64,000 nt of DNA from JBJXGE01 sp046154185 (GTDB taxonomy: Bacteria; Planctomycetota; UBA8108; UBA1146; JAJFFE01): positions 1 to 64,000 of the forward strand of contig JBJXGE010000012.1 of assembly GCA_046154185.1 (NCBI GenBank), in the 5' to 3' direction. The notes under the pieces were generated by a model. That model was not told the DNA's origin. It saw only the letters and a list, made by a program, of their open reading frames with translations, and ran no database searches. How positions within the stretch are numbered: the stretch's first letter is position 1; each line of letters starts with the position of its first letter. This document shows, in pieces, positions 25,467 through 33,696 of the stretch. The translations under genes were made by a program, and so were the position numbers.

Positions 25467-27374
25467 GTGGTCAATCTCGAGCCCTTAATGCAGCGCAACT
25501 TCATCGACTACGCGAGCTTCGTCATCTTGGATCGAGCGATTCCAGACATCCGTGACGGTTGTAAGCCGGTGCAGCGGCGCATCCTCACGACACTGCGCAA
25601 TATGCACGACGGACGCTTCCACAAGGTCGCGAATGTCATCGGCGAAACGATGAAGCTGCACCCGCACGGCGAGGGATCCATCGGCGACGCGTTGGTCACT
25701 CTCGCCAACAAAGAATATTTCATCGAGAAGCAGGGGAACTACGGGAGCATCCTCACCGGCCACGCGGCCGCGGCGCCGCGTTATATCGAGTGCCGGCTGA
25801 CGCCGCTGGCACTCGAGACGCTCTTCAATGCGGATCTGACCGAGTACGTCGACAGCTACGACGGCCGCAAGCAAGAGCCATTGTTCCTGCCCACCAAGAT
25901 TCCCGTGGTGTTGCTCATCGGCATCGAAGGCATCGCAGTCGGGATGGCAACCCGTATCCTCCCCCACAATTTCGCCGAAGTCATCGCCGCGCAAATCAAG
26001 ATCCTCAAGAAGAAGTCCTTTCGGTTGCTTCCGGATTTTCCAGGTGGCGGCGTGATGGATGGCGCCGAATACGAAGACGGTGCCGGCAAAGTGACCGTCC
26101 GCGCCCTCGTCGAGAGCTACGGCGACAAGAAAATCGTGATCCGCGAGTTGCCGTTCGGCAGCACGACCGAGAGCATGATCGCGTCCATCGAGGCCGCGAT
26201 TCAAAAGGGCAAGATCAAGATCTCCGAGATCAACGATTTCACGACCGACAAGGTTGAGATCGAGCTGAACCTGCAGCGCGGCGCGTATGCGAGCGAAGTC
26301 TTGCCGCAGCTCTACGCGTACACCGAATGCGAGATGCAGCTCCAGTCGAACATCATCGTGATCGAAGATGGGCGACCGGCGCAACGCAAAGTCTCAGAGA
26401 TCCTGCGCACCTTGACCGACCGCTTGGTCGAAATCATCCGCGCCGAACTCAAGCACGAGCTCGCGCAGCTCACTGATCAACAGCATTGGTTGACGCTCGA
26501 GCAGATCTTCATCGAAAAGCGCGTGTACAAGCGCATCGAGAAAGCCGAGACCGCGCAGGCGGTAACCGATGCCGTCCGCGAGGGCATGAAGCCGTATGAG
26601 CTTTTGTTCGTGCGCGCGTTGACGGACGCCGATGTCGAGCGGCTCCTCCACATTCAGATTCGCCGCATTTCGGCCTACGACATTCAGAAGTACCACGAGC
26701 AGATGAAGGAGTTGACGGCCGCGATCAAGACCGCCAACTCGCGACTCCGAAAAATTACCGAAACCACGATCGACTATCTCGAGGAGCTCGAGAAGAAATA
26801 CGCGAAGCTCTATCCGCGCCGCACACGCGTCAGCGCGTTCGACGCGGTCGACGTCAAAGCCGTCGCCACCGCAGATATCCGCATGAGCTACGATCCCGCC
26901 ACCGGCTTCTTCGGCAGCGACGTCAAGGGCGGCGAGCCGGTCCTCAAGATCACCGAGTTCGAGAAGGTGCTGATCATCTCGAACGACGGCGCCTATCGGA
27001 TCATCGGTCCCACCGACAAACTGCTCGTCGGCAAGATCATCTACTGCGAGAAGTTCGATCCCGAGGCAGGCGTCGAGATGACCGTCGTCTATCGCGACAC
27101 GAAGCGCTTCGCCTTCGCCAAGCGCGTCCACATCCACAAGTTCATCCGCGGCAAAGAGTACACGCTCGCGCGCGAACCTCGTTGCCGCGTGGATTTTTTG
27201 TCGACGGTCGCGAAACCGGGCATCGCGCACTTGACCTTCGCCGCCGCTCCGCGCCAACGCATCAAAAGCGCCGAGTTCGACCTCGACGCGCTGGCGCTCA
27301 TTGGCGTCAGCGCTCGCGGTATCCGCATGGCGCCAAAGCCGGTCGCGAGCGTCAAGGTGCGACCGGCGACCTGA
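25467..27374 (+). CDS. parC: Type IIA topoisomerase subunit A (ParC-like, short)
   Basis: DNA cleavage-religation subunit paired with the upstream ParE-like protein. It starts with GTG, GGGGA being 6 nt upstream. The winged-helix region contains PDIRDGCKPVQRRIL and, after AAAPR, the catalytic tyrosine Y106 in RYIECRLTPLA. Coiled-coil helices follow at about 400-480 (DYLEELEKKYAKLYPRR), then a reduced C-terminal region with beta strands (about 490-635). At 635 residues it is far shorter than GyrA (about 850) and lacks a clear GyrA-box, which argues for a decatenase-type enzyme. The sequence style resembles the short ParC of Bacteroidota and related phyla. Confidence 0.93.
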   Translation: MVNLEPLMQRNFIDYASFVILDRAIPDIRDGCKPVQRRILTTLRNMHDGRFHKVANVIGETMKLHPHGEGSIGDALVTLANKEYFIEKQGNYGSILTGHAAAAPRYIECRLTPLALETLFNADLTEYVDSYDGRKQEPLFLPTKIPVVLLIGIEGIAVGMATRILPHNFAEVIAAQIKILKKKSFRLLPDFPGGGVMDGAEYEDGAGKVTVRALVESYGDKKIVIRELPFGSTTESMIASIEAAIQKGKIKISEINDFTTDKVEIELNLQRGAYASEVLPQLYAYTECEMQLQSNIIVIEDGRPAQRKVSEILRTLTDRLVEIIRAELKHELAQLTDQQHWLTLEQIFIEKRVYKRIEKAETAQAVTDAVREGMKPYELLFVRALTDADVERLLHIQIRRISAYDIQKYHEQMKELTAAIKTANSRLRKITETTIDYLEELEKKYAKLYPRRTRVSAFDAVDVKAVATADIRMSYDPATGFFGSDVKGGEPVLKITEFEKVLIISNDGAYRIIGPTDKLLVGKIIYCEKFDPEAGVEMTVVYRDTKRFAFAKRVHIHKFIRGKEYTLAREPRCRVDFLSTVAKPGIAHLTFAAAPRQRIKSAEFDLDALALIGVSARGIRMAPKPVASVKVRPAT

Positions 27375-27435
27375 TCATTGCCGGTCGTTTACGCTCGAGG
27401 CGGTCAAGCCGCCGACACATGAGGAAAAGTCCGAC

Positions 27436-27996
27436 TTGCACCGCCAACCTGTGCTAGCGCTCTTGGCTGAATACGAGCGTCGACACTCGGACGAGTGCGC
27501 GGTCATCGCCCGACTGCGTGAGTTCGTCCAACAACACTCGGATTGCCATCAGCGGAGTTGCCTGAGCGGCCATCTGACGGCATCGAGCTGGATCGTCGCG
27601 CCGGATCGCTCGCGCTTTTTGCTCACGCATCACCGGCGGCTCGGGCGGTGGCTACAGCTCGGGGGCCACTTGGACGGCGAACTGGACCCGGCGCAAAGCG
27701 CGTTGCGCGAGGCGATGGAGGAATCAGGGCTCGCTGGGTTTCACTTCTTGCCGCGCAGCGAACGGCCCGTGCTCTTGGACATCGATATCCACCCAATCCC
27801 GGCGTACCGCGAGACGCCAGCCCATTTTCACTACGACCTGCGCTACTTGTTGCAAGCCTCGTCCGACGACATTGCGATGAGCGACGAGTCTCTCGATTTG
27901 CGTTGGTTCGCGGCGCACGAACTCAACGAAGTGCTTGCCGACGAGAGCGTACTGCGGCTCTGGCGCAAAGCCGCCGCCGTCCTTGCTCGCGGTTAG
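27436..27996 (+). CDS. NUDIX hydrolase
   Basis: Hydrolase of a nucleoside diphosphate linked to another group; substrate unknown. The NUDIX box is QLGGHLDGELDPAQSALREAMEESG, where GG starts the box and REAMEES supplies the metal-binding Glu residues. The 186-residue length fits. There is no ATG in frame near the homologous start; TTG at 27436 preceded by GAGGAAA is chosen, and GTG at 27451 is an alternative. It sits 61 nt after parC and may be read through from it. An N-terminal extension with Cys/His residues (DCHQRSC) precedes the domain. Confidence 0.85.
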   Translation: MHRQPVLALLAEYERRHSDECAVIARLREFVQQHSDCHQRSCLSGHLTASSWIVAPDRSRFLLTHHRRLGRWLQLGGHLDGELDPAQSALREAMEESGLAGFHFLPRSERPVLLDIDIHPIPAYRETPAHFHYDLRYLLQASSDDIAMSDESLDLRWFAAHELNEVLADESVLRLWRKAAAVLARG

Positions 27997-28011
27997 TCCC
28001 AGACGCATAAT
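27983..28011 (+). promoter_or_regulatory. Candidate sigma70 promoter for mtnA
   Basis: TTGCTC (27983-27988), 17-nt spacer, CATAAT (28006-28011), 26 nt before the TTG start of mtnA. It overlaps the end of the NUDIX gene. Confidence 0.45.
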
Positions 28012-28037
28012 CCGGCGGACGCGAGGAGCTGACGATC

Positions 28038-29063
28038 TTGATACAAACAATACGTTGGAACGGCGATCGCGAAGGCGCGGTCGTGCTCATCGATCAAACG
28101 GCACTGCCCGATACGTTCCTCGAGATCGAGATTCGCACGCCGGATGAAATGGCGCAGGCCATCCGACGACTCGCCGTGCGCGGCGCCCCAGCCATCGGCG
28201 TCGCGGCGGCGTATGGCGTTTGTCTGGCGACGCGCGGCCTCACCGATTCTGCCGACATCATGCGAGCCGCGCGCAACTCGGTGGAACTACTCAGCGCGAC
28301 GCGGCCGACCGCCGTCAATTTGCCTCACATGCTGGCGCGCATGCGCGCGGCGCTCGAACGCGGCGCGCACCTCGCTGGCCACGCGCTGCGCGACTCGCTG
28401 CTCACGGAAGCGCGCAATATTCACACCGAGGACGTCGCGCTCTGCGCGGCGATCGGCCGAGCGGGCGCGCACCTGATTCGCCCCGGCATGACGATTCTCA
28501 CCCACTGTAACGCGGGTGCGTTGGCTACGGGTGGGACCGGCACGGCGCTCGCCGTCCTCTACGAAGCGACGCGTCGCGGCATTTCGTTTCAGGTCATTGC
28601 CGACGAGACGCGCCCCTTGTTGCAAGGCGCACGGCTCACCGCGTGGGAGTTGAGCCGCGCCGGCATCCCGGTGACGGTGATCTGCGACAGCGCCGCGGCG
28701 CAGTGTTTCGCGCAGCAACAAATCGACTTGGTCATCACTGGTGCGGATCGCATCACGGCGCGCGGCGACTCGGCAAACAAGATCGGCACATATGGGGTCG
28801 CGTGCCTCGCGCACGCGCACGACGTGCCGTTTTATGTTGCGGCACCGTCGACGACTTTCGACTTCAACATTGCGGATGGCGCGCAGATTCCGATCGAAGA
28901 ACGCGACGCCGCCGAAGTCTGGCGCATCGCGGCGCAGGGCCCCAAGGACGATCGTATTCAAGTGCGGAACCCGGCGTTCGACGTCACGCCGAGTCGACTC
29001 ATCCGCGGCTGGATCACGGAATGCGGTGTGCTTTCGCCGCCGTTTGACGCGCTGAGAAAATAG
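28038..29063 (+). CDS. mtnA: S-methyl-5-thioribose-1-phosphate isomerase
   Basis: Isomerises methylthioribose-1-phosphate to methylthioribulose-1-phosphate in methionine salvage. Motifs in 341 residues: IRRLAVRGAPAIGVAAAYG near the N-terminus, HCNAGALATGG with catalytic C157, ADETRPLLQGARLTAWEL, and ITGADRI with D237 followed by NKIGTYG. The start is TTG with GAGGAG 9 nt upstream. Related eIF2B-alpha-like and ribose-1,5-bisphosphate isomerases share the fold, but the Cys/Asp pair and spacing fit MtnA. No other salvage genes (mtnB, mtnC, mtnP) are near; AhcY lies 20 kb away. It is convergent with purE. Confidence 0.95.
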   Translation: MIQTIRWNGDREGAVVLIDQTALPDTFLEIEIRTPDEMAQAIRRLAVRGAPAIGVAAAYGVCLATRGLTDSADIMRAARNSVELLSATRPTAVNLPHMLARMRAALERGAHLAGHALRDSLLTEARNIHTEDVALCAAIGRAGAHLIRPGMTILTHCNAGALATGGTGTALAVLYEATRRGISFQVIADETRPLLQGARLTAWELSRAGIPVTVICDSAAAQCFAQQQIDLVITGADRITARGDSANKIGTYGVACLAHAHDVPFYVAAPSTTFDFNIADGAQIPIEERDAAEVWRIAAQGPKDDRIQVRNPAFDVTPSRLIRGWITECGVLSPPFDALRK

Positions 29064-29066
29064 CCG

Positions 29067-29591
29067 TCACTTCGTGCTGTCGGTTTCGAGCGCCCGCAAG
29101 CGCGCCGGGAGTCCGGCGTTTTTCTTCGCGACCTCGGCCGCCAAACGGTCCTTGTGCGCGACGAGTTTCTTCGTGAGCGACGCATCCGACGCCGCGAGAA
29201 TCTGCACGGCAAACACGCCCGCGTTTCGCGCGCCCGCCTCGCCGATCGCCATGCAAGCGACCGGAATACCACCGGGCATTTGCACGGTGGAATACAACGC
29301 ATCGACACCGCGCAAGGCGCCGCTCTCGATCGGCACACCGATCACTGGCAGCGTCGTCGAGGCCGCGAACACGCCCGCGAGGTGCGCCGCCGCGCCGGCC
29401 ATGGCGATCACGACTTTGAACCCGAGGTCGGCGGCCTGCGACGCGAGCTCGTGCGCCGCCGCCGGCGTGCGATGCGCGGAGCACACGCGGATATCGTATT
29501 CGACACCGAAGTCATCCAGTGCTTTCAAGCACATCCGCGCGGTCGGGAGATCGGAATCGCTCCCGAGCACAATGAGAACTTTCGCAGTCAC
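29067..29591 (-). CDS. purE: N5-carboxyaminoimidazole ribonucleotide mutase
   Basis: Class I PurE: converts N5-CAIR to CAIR in purine synthesis. Characteristic segments: VLIVLGSDSDLPTA, CSAHRTPA, AMAGAAAHLAGVFAA, PVIGVPIES and MPGGIPVACMAIG. GTG at 29591 is preferred because it overlaps the purC stop as GTGA; an ATG five codons earlier (29606) gives a longer version. The length of 174 residues fits, with a slightly long C-terminal helix (KDRLAAEVAKKNAG…). It is translationally coupled to purC. The partner PurK is not in the window. Confidence 0.96.
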   Translation of the reverse strand: MTAKVLIVLGSDSDLPTARMCLKALDDFGVEYDIRVCSAHRTPAAAHELASQAADLGFKVVIAMAGAAAHLAGVFAASTTLPVIGVPIESGALRGVDALYSTVQMPGGIPVACMAIGEAGARNAGVFAVQILAASDASLTKKLVAHKDRLAAEVAKKNAGLPARLRALETDSTK

Positions 29592-30508
29592 GACGTCTCG
29601 CTCCAATCCTTGCCGGTTAATCGCAGGTAAATCTCACGGTAGCGCGCCGCCGTGCCGGCGATCACTTCCTTCGGCAAGTTCGGCGCGACGCCGTCGCCCG
29701 CCCAACCCACCGATTGCAGATAGTCGCGCACGAACTGCTTGTCGAATGATGGCGGCGAACCGCCAGGCTTGTATGTATCGAGCGGCCAGTAGCGCGACGA
29801 GTCCGGCGTGAGCACTTCATCGCCCAAGACCGGCGCGCCGCCCGGCTCGGCGACGCCAAACTCGAATTTCGTATCGGCCAAAATGACGCCGCGGGCGCGC
29901 GCGTACTCGCGCGCTCGACTGTAGAGCTCGAGCGAAATCCGTTTCAGCTCCCGCGCCGCCTCGCGTCCAACATGCCGTTCGGCCTCGGCCATCGAGATGT
30001 TGATGTCGTGGCCGGTCGTCGCCTTGGTCGCGGGCGTAAAAATCGGCTCATCGAGTTCGCTCGCCTCGAGCAGCCCGGCCTTGAGCGGAATGCCGCACAC
30101 GGTGCGATCCTTGCGATACTCTTTCCACCCACTGCCGGCCAGGTAACCGCGCACGACGCACTCGATCGGAAACATCTTGAGCTTTCGCACGAGCATCGCA
30201 CGACCACCCCACACGCGCGCCGCCGCGGCGAAGGGCGCCGGTAGACTCTTAGCGAGATCAGCGCCGCCCGCGATCAAGTGGTTGGCGACTACCGAACGCA
30301 ACTCTTGAAACCAAAAGAGCGACAAACCGGTGAGGATAGAACCCTTTTGTGGAATGGTCTGCGGCAGCACTTGATCGAACGCCGAAATGCGATCGGTCGT
30401 CACGATTAGCAGGCGCTCGCCAAGATCATAAACATCGCGCACTTTGCCTTTGTAGAGCGGCGAAACTCCGGGCACGCTCGCATCGCGCAGCTCCGCTATT
30501 TTGGTCAC
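29588..30508 (-). CDS. purC: SAICAR synthetase (phosphoribosylaminoimidazole-succinocarboxamide synthase)
   Basis: ATP-dependent ligation of aspartate to CAIR. It contains YKGKVRDVYDLGERLLIVTTDRISAFD, KLKMFPIECVVRGYLAGSGW, FTPATKATTGHD and ADTKFEFG, followed by DEVLTPDSSRYW. At 306 residues it is the longer (yeast-like, about 300) form rather than the 240-residue one. The start is GTG at 30508, with GGAGG 9 nt upstream; the long ORF begins at 30553. It forms an operon with purE and diverges from the GNAT/radical SAM pair. Confidence 0.96.
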   Translation of the reverse strand: MTKIAELRDASVPGVSPLYKGKVRDVYDLGERLLIVTTDRISAFDQVLPQTIPQKGSILTGLSLFWFQELRSVVANHLIAGGADLAKSLPAPFAAAARVWGGRAMLVRKLKMFPIECVVRGYLAGSGWKEYRKDRTVCGIPLKAGLLEASELDEPIFTPATKATTGHDINISMAEAERHVGREAARELKRISLELYSRAREYARARGVILADTKFEFGVAEPGGAPVLGDEVLTPDSSRYWPLDTYKPGGSPPSFDKQFVRDYLQSVGWAGDGVAPNLPKEVIAGTAARYREIYLRLTGKDWSETS

Positions 30509-30564
30509 GCTGACTATCCTCCAACGATATTGCCGAGGAAATGCGCGCGCCACCCGCGGCGCGC

Positions 30565-30594
30565 TTGTCTCGTACTCCTCACCTCGCGCATAAT
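30565..30594 (+). promoter_or_regulatory. Candidate sigma70 promoter for the GNAT/radical SAM pair
   Basis: TTGTCT (30565-30570), 18-nt spacer, CATAAT (30589-30594), about 70 nt before the TTG start of the GNAT gene. Confidence 0.4.
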
Positions 30595-30618
30595 AGCCCC
30601 GCGCTTGAAACCTGTAGA
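30590..30618 (-). promoter_or_regulatory. Candidate sigma70 promoter for purC-purE
   Basis: Minus strand TCTACA (30613-30618), 17-nt spacer, TATTAT (30590-30595). The -10 overlaps the -10 of an opposing plus-strand promoter candidate. Confidence 0.45.
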
Positions 30619-30663
30619 GGTCATTTCCTTCCCTGCGCGCAACCCGGACCGGAGACTTTTCCT

Positions 30664-31146
30664 TTGCCGATCGTCGTGCGAGTAGCAGTGCCAGCCGATG
30701 CGGAATTCATCGCCAATTCGAATTTGGCGATGGCCCTCGAGAGCGAGAACACGCGGCTCGATGCGGCCCGACTTCGCCAAGGCGTTGCGGCGGTGTTCAG
30801 CGAACCAGCCCGGGGCTTTTACCTCGTCGCGGAATGGGACGGCGCACGTTGCGGTTGCTTACTCGTGACGACGGAATGGAGCGATTGGCGGAACGCGGTC
30901 TTTTGGTGGATCCAAAGCGTCTACGTCGTGCCGGAGCGACGCCGACGCGGAGTCTACGCGCACATGCACGCCGAGACCTTGAAACGCGCGCGCGCCGCCG
31001 GTTCCGTCTGCGGCTTGCGACTCTACGTGGATGCGCAGAATCGCGCCGCGCAAGCCACTTACAAATCGCTCGGCATGGAGTCATCACACTACGTGCTCAT
31101 GGAGCAGACGATCGAGTCGAACGCGAACGGCCCGGGCGCGCTATGA
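30664..31146 (+). CDS. GNAT-family N-acetyltransferase
   Basis: 160-residue acetyl-CoA-dependent acyltransferase with unknown substrate. The GNAT core is seen in VYVVPERRRRGVYAHMHAETLKRA, where the beta4 strand is followed by the RRRRGV acetyl-CoA pyrophosphate loop. The C-terminal DAQNRAAQATYKSLGM is the usual N-x-x-A-x-x-x-Y segment. The longest ORF starts at 30541, but TTG at 30664, with GGAG 9 nt upstream, fits the domain boundary. Its stop overlaps the start of the radical SAM gene as ATGA, so the two are translationally coupled. Confidence 0.88.
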   Translation: MPIVVRVAVPADAEFIANSNLAMALESENTRLDAARLRQGVAAVFSEPARGFYLVAEWDGARCGCLLVTTEWSDWRNAVFWWIQSVYVVPERRRRGVYAHMHAETLKRARAAGSVCGLRLYVDAQNRAAQATYKSLGMESSHYVLMEQTIESNANGPGAL

Positions 31147-32522
31147 CGACTAACTTCGACGCCGCCAAGTTCTACGAGCTCGCCGATGCGCGTCGCGACG
31201 AGCTGGCGGCCTTGACGAGTGAATTCGCGGATCTTCCGCCCGAAGCGATTGTCAAAGAGGATCTGCTGCGCACCGGCATCTCATTCACTGGGTCGGCGCT
31301 CGCGCTTTGCGCGCAGATGAAAACCAAGTCGTACTTCATCTTCAGTTTCGACATGGTGCCGCTCAGCGAGATGCAAGCCGGTGAAAACTTGCGCGCGCCC
31401 GAGGAGATTCGTTTTTCCGGCGGGCCAAGGAATTTTCGACCAACGATCGTTTCGGTGCGTGTCAATCCGGCGTCGCCGTATCGCATCGATGTCGTCGATT
31501 CGACGTTGACCTTGAGTCTCGGCGCGGAAGTGCTCGCAAGCATCGAGCTGTTGCCGGTGCCGCCCTACTATCAGCAACCACTGCGCTCGGGACAGCCGGT
31601 GCATGAAGTGGCGCCGACCATCGAGTGGGGCTACCTGATCTACCTCACGGTGTATCGCAAATGCCAGTACTTCGGATTCAAGGAAGAGTGCCGGTTTTGC
31701 GACATCAACGAGAATTACCGGCAACAAGTCGCCGCCGGTCGACCCTATCGCACGATCAAGCCGCTCGAAGATGTGCTCGAAGGGCTCGAAATCATCGACG
31801 CGCACGATCCCGACCGCAAAACTCACTGCTACACGATCACCGGCGGCAGCATCACGCGCACGCTCAAGGGCCAAAACGAAGCGGACTTTTACGCGAGCTA
31901 CGCCGCGGCGATCGAGCAGCGTTTTCCCGGTCGCTGGATCGGCAAGATGGTCGCACAAGCGCTGCCGGAAGTCGATCAACAGAAGTTCAAAGACGCCGGC
32001 ATTCAGATTTACCATCCCAACTTCGAGGTCTGGGACGCGGATCTGTTCGTGAAGATCTGCCCGGGCAAAGCCGCGTACGTCGGCCAGCAAGAGTGGTTCC
32101 GACGCATTCTCGCGGCGCGCGACATCTTCGGCGCACCCAACGTGATTCCGAACTTTGTCGCCGGCGTGGAGATGTCGAAACCGCACGGCTTTCGCACGGT
32201 AGAAGCGGCGCTCGCGTCGACCGGCGAAGGACTCGATTGGTTTATGTCGCAGGGCGTCATGCCGCGTTTCACCGTCTGGTGTCCGGAGCCGCTCACGCCG
32301 CTCGGGAGCACGCAAGGTCCGGCGCCGCTCGCGTATCACATCGGACTTTTGCGCCTCTGGCGCGACACGCATCGCCGGCATCGCTTACCAGTGCCGCCCG
32401 GCTACGGACCGCCCGGCGCCGGCCGCGCGATCTTCAGTGTTTCGTCGTTCATGGATGTCATCGCGGTCGACGAGGTCAAGTCAGCGGCGGAGGCGGCCGA
32501 GGCGATTCCGGCGCGGCGATAA
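31143..32522 (+). CDS. Radical SAM-like protein with a CX8CX2C cluster motif
   Basis: A 459-residue protein. The ATG at 31143 overlaps the previous stop as ATGA; an ORF extension back to 30834 runs through the GNAT gene in another frame and is rejected. The cysteines C174, C183 and C186 form CX8CX2C (KCQYFGFKEECRFCDIN) in place of the canonical CX3CX2C. They are followed by a strand YTITGGSITRT that fits the SAM-binding GGE-type motif, and by a TIM-barrel-like pattern (…IGKMVAQALP…, …VIPNFVAGVEMSKPHGF). The N-terminal 150 residues are a separate domain. Function and product are unknown. Coupling to a GNAT suggests successive modification of one substrate, which is inference. Its end overlaps convergent rnd by 47 nt. 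Confidence 0.75.
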   Translation: MTTNFDAAKFYELADARRDELAALTSEFADLPPEAIVKEDLLRTGISFTGSALALCAQMKTKSYFIFSFDMVPLSEMQAGENLRAPEEIRFSGGPRNFRPTIVSVRVNPASPYRIDVVDSTLTLSLGAEVLASIELLPVPPYYQQPLRSGQPVHEVAPTIEWGYLIYLTVYRKCQYFGFKEECRFCDINENYRQQVAAGRPYRTIKPLEDVLEGLEIIDAHDPDRKTHCYTITGGSITRTLKGQNEADFYASYAAAIEQRFPGRWIGKMVAQALPEVDQQKFKDAGIQIYHPNFEVWDADLFVKICPGKAAYVGQQEWFRRILAARDIFGAPNVIPNFVAGVEMSKPHGFRTVEAALASTGEGLDWFMSQGVMPRFTVWCPEPLTPLGSTQGPAPLAYHIGLLRLWRDTHRRHRLPVPPGYGPPGAGRAIFSVSSFMDVIAVDEVKSAAEAAEAIPARR

Positions 32523-33654
32523 GCTGCGGTCCATCGCGACTCTCGAGATACGCAAGCAGCGTCGGTTCAAAAAACTCTAATCGCCAACCAGAGAACTTCG
32601 TAATCGGCGCACTCCGTTCGCCGTCAACGAAGCGTCGCACGATCGATTCGACTTCGCTCGACGTCGCGACGATTTCGGGACAGATCTCGCGTCGTTCGCA
32701 CTCCGCCCGTAGATGCGCGTACGTACCCTTGGCGAGCGATCGTTCGGCGCTCGACATGCGGCCGCGACCATCCAATCGCGGCTGGTCAGATTCCGGCGCC
32801 GCGAGTCCAGCGTGCACCGCCTCGAGAAGCGCTTCGGCACACTTCGCGAGTTCACGGGGATGGACGAGCTGATCCCGCGCGAGCTCTTCACGACTTGACG
32901 GCTGACGCGTGGCAATCTCCATGAGCGCTTCATCGCTGAGGACGTGGCGGCGCGGCCGATCGCGGCGCACGGCTTCTTGCTCGCGCCAAATCGCGAGTTC
33001 TCGCAGTACCGCCTGCCCGCGCGGCGACAACAGACTGAAACGCTTGACGCGTCGGTACAGTTGGCGCGGATCCGCAACGTAGCCGTCCAGTTGCTCTAGA
33101 CGAGCGAACTCCTCCGCCGCCCAACCGACGCGGTCGCGCGTGACCAACTCGTTCGCGAGCCGCTCATAAACGGGCAGCAAGTAGCGCACGTCGTTGAGCG
33201 CGTATTCTTCTTGTTTCGCGGAGAGCGGTCGGCGGAGCCAGTCGGTGTAGGTTTCGCTCTTATCGAGCACGACGCCGAGCAGCCGCTCGACGACCGACGA
33301 GAGCGACAACTGATAACCCAGACCCATCAGCGCCGCGGCGATTTGGCAGTCGAAGATTCGACGCGGCGGACTCGTCGTGCGGTTAAAGAAAATCTCCAGA
33401 TCCTGACCGCCCGCATGGAGCACCTTGCAAACTTGCGGGTCGAGAATGATCTCATCCAAAATTTCGAGTGCCGGAAATCGCAGCGGGTCGATCAGCGCCA
33501 GAGTATCGCCGACAGCGATCTGGACGAGCGCCAAAACCGGCTTATAGGTGTGCTCGCGAATAAACTCGACGTCGAGCGCCATCACTCCCCGCGCTCGCGC
33601 TTCGGCGCACAAGGCAGCGAGCGCCGCGGGTTCGGTCAGATAGTTGGAACTCAA
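32476..33654 (-). CDS. rnd: Ribonuclease D
   Basis: 3'-5' exoribonuclease for tRNA and other stable RNA maturation. The DEDDy nuclease domain occupies about 1-190: ALDVEFIRE with D28 and E30, HAGGQDLEIFF, and YALNDVRYLL with the YxxxD motif. An HRDC-type helical domain follows (about 205-300). At 392 residues it matches the family (about 370-390). The start is TTG with GAGGAA 6 nt upstream. A C-terminal Pro-rich tail reads into the end of the radical SAM gene on the other strand. Confidence 0.94.
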   Translation of the reverse strand: MSSNYLTEPAALAALCAEARARGVMALDVEFIREHTYKPVLALVQIAVGDTLALIDPLRFPALEILDEIILDPQVCKVLHAGGQDLEIFFNRTTSPPRRIFDCQIAAALMGLGYQLSLSSVVERLLGVVLDKSETYTDWLRRPLSAKQEEYALNDVRYLLPVYERLANELVTRDRVGWAAEEFARLEQLDGYVADPRQLYRRVKRFSLLSPRGQAVLRELAIWREQEAVRRDRPRRHVLSDEALMEIATRQPSSREELARDQLVHPRELAKCAEALLEAVHAGLAAPESDQPRLDGRGRMSSAERSLAKGTYAHLRAECERREICPEIVATSSEVESIVRRFVDGERSAPITKFSGWRLEFFEPTLLAYLESRDGPQLIAAPESPRPPPPLT

Positions 33655-33696
33655 CGGGCGTTCCTCATCGCGCGACTCGTGCCGTTGACCGTCGCA

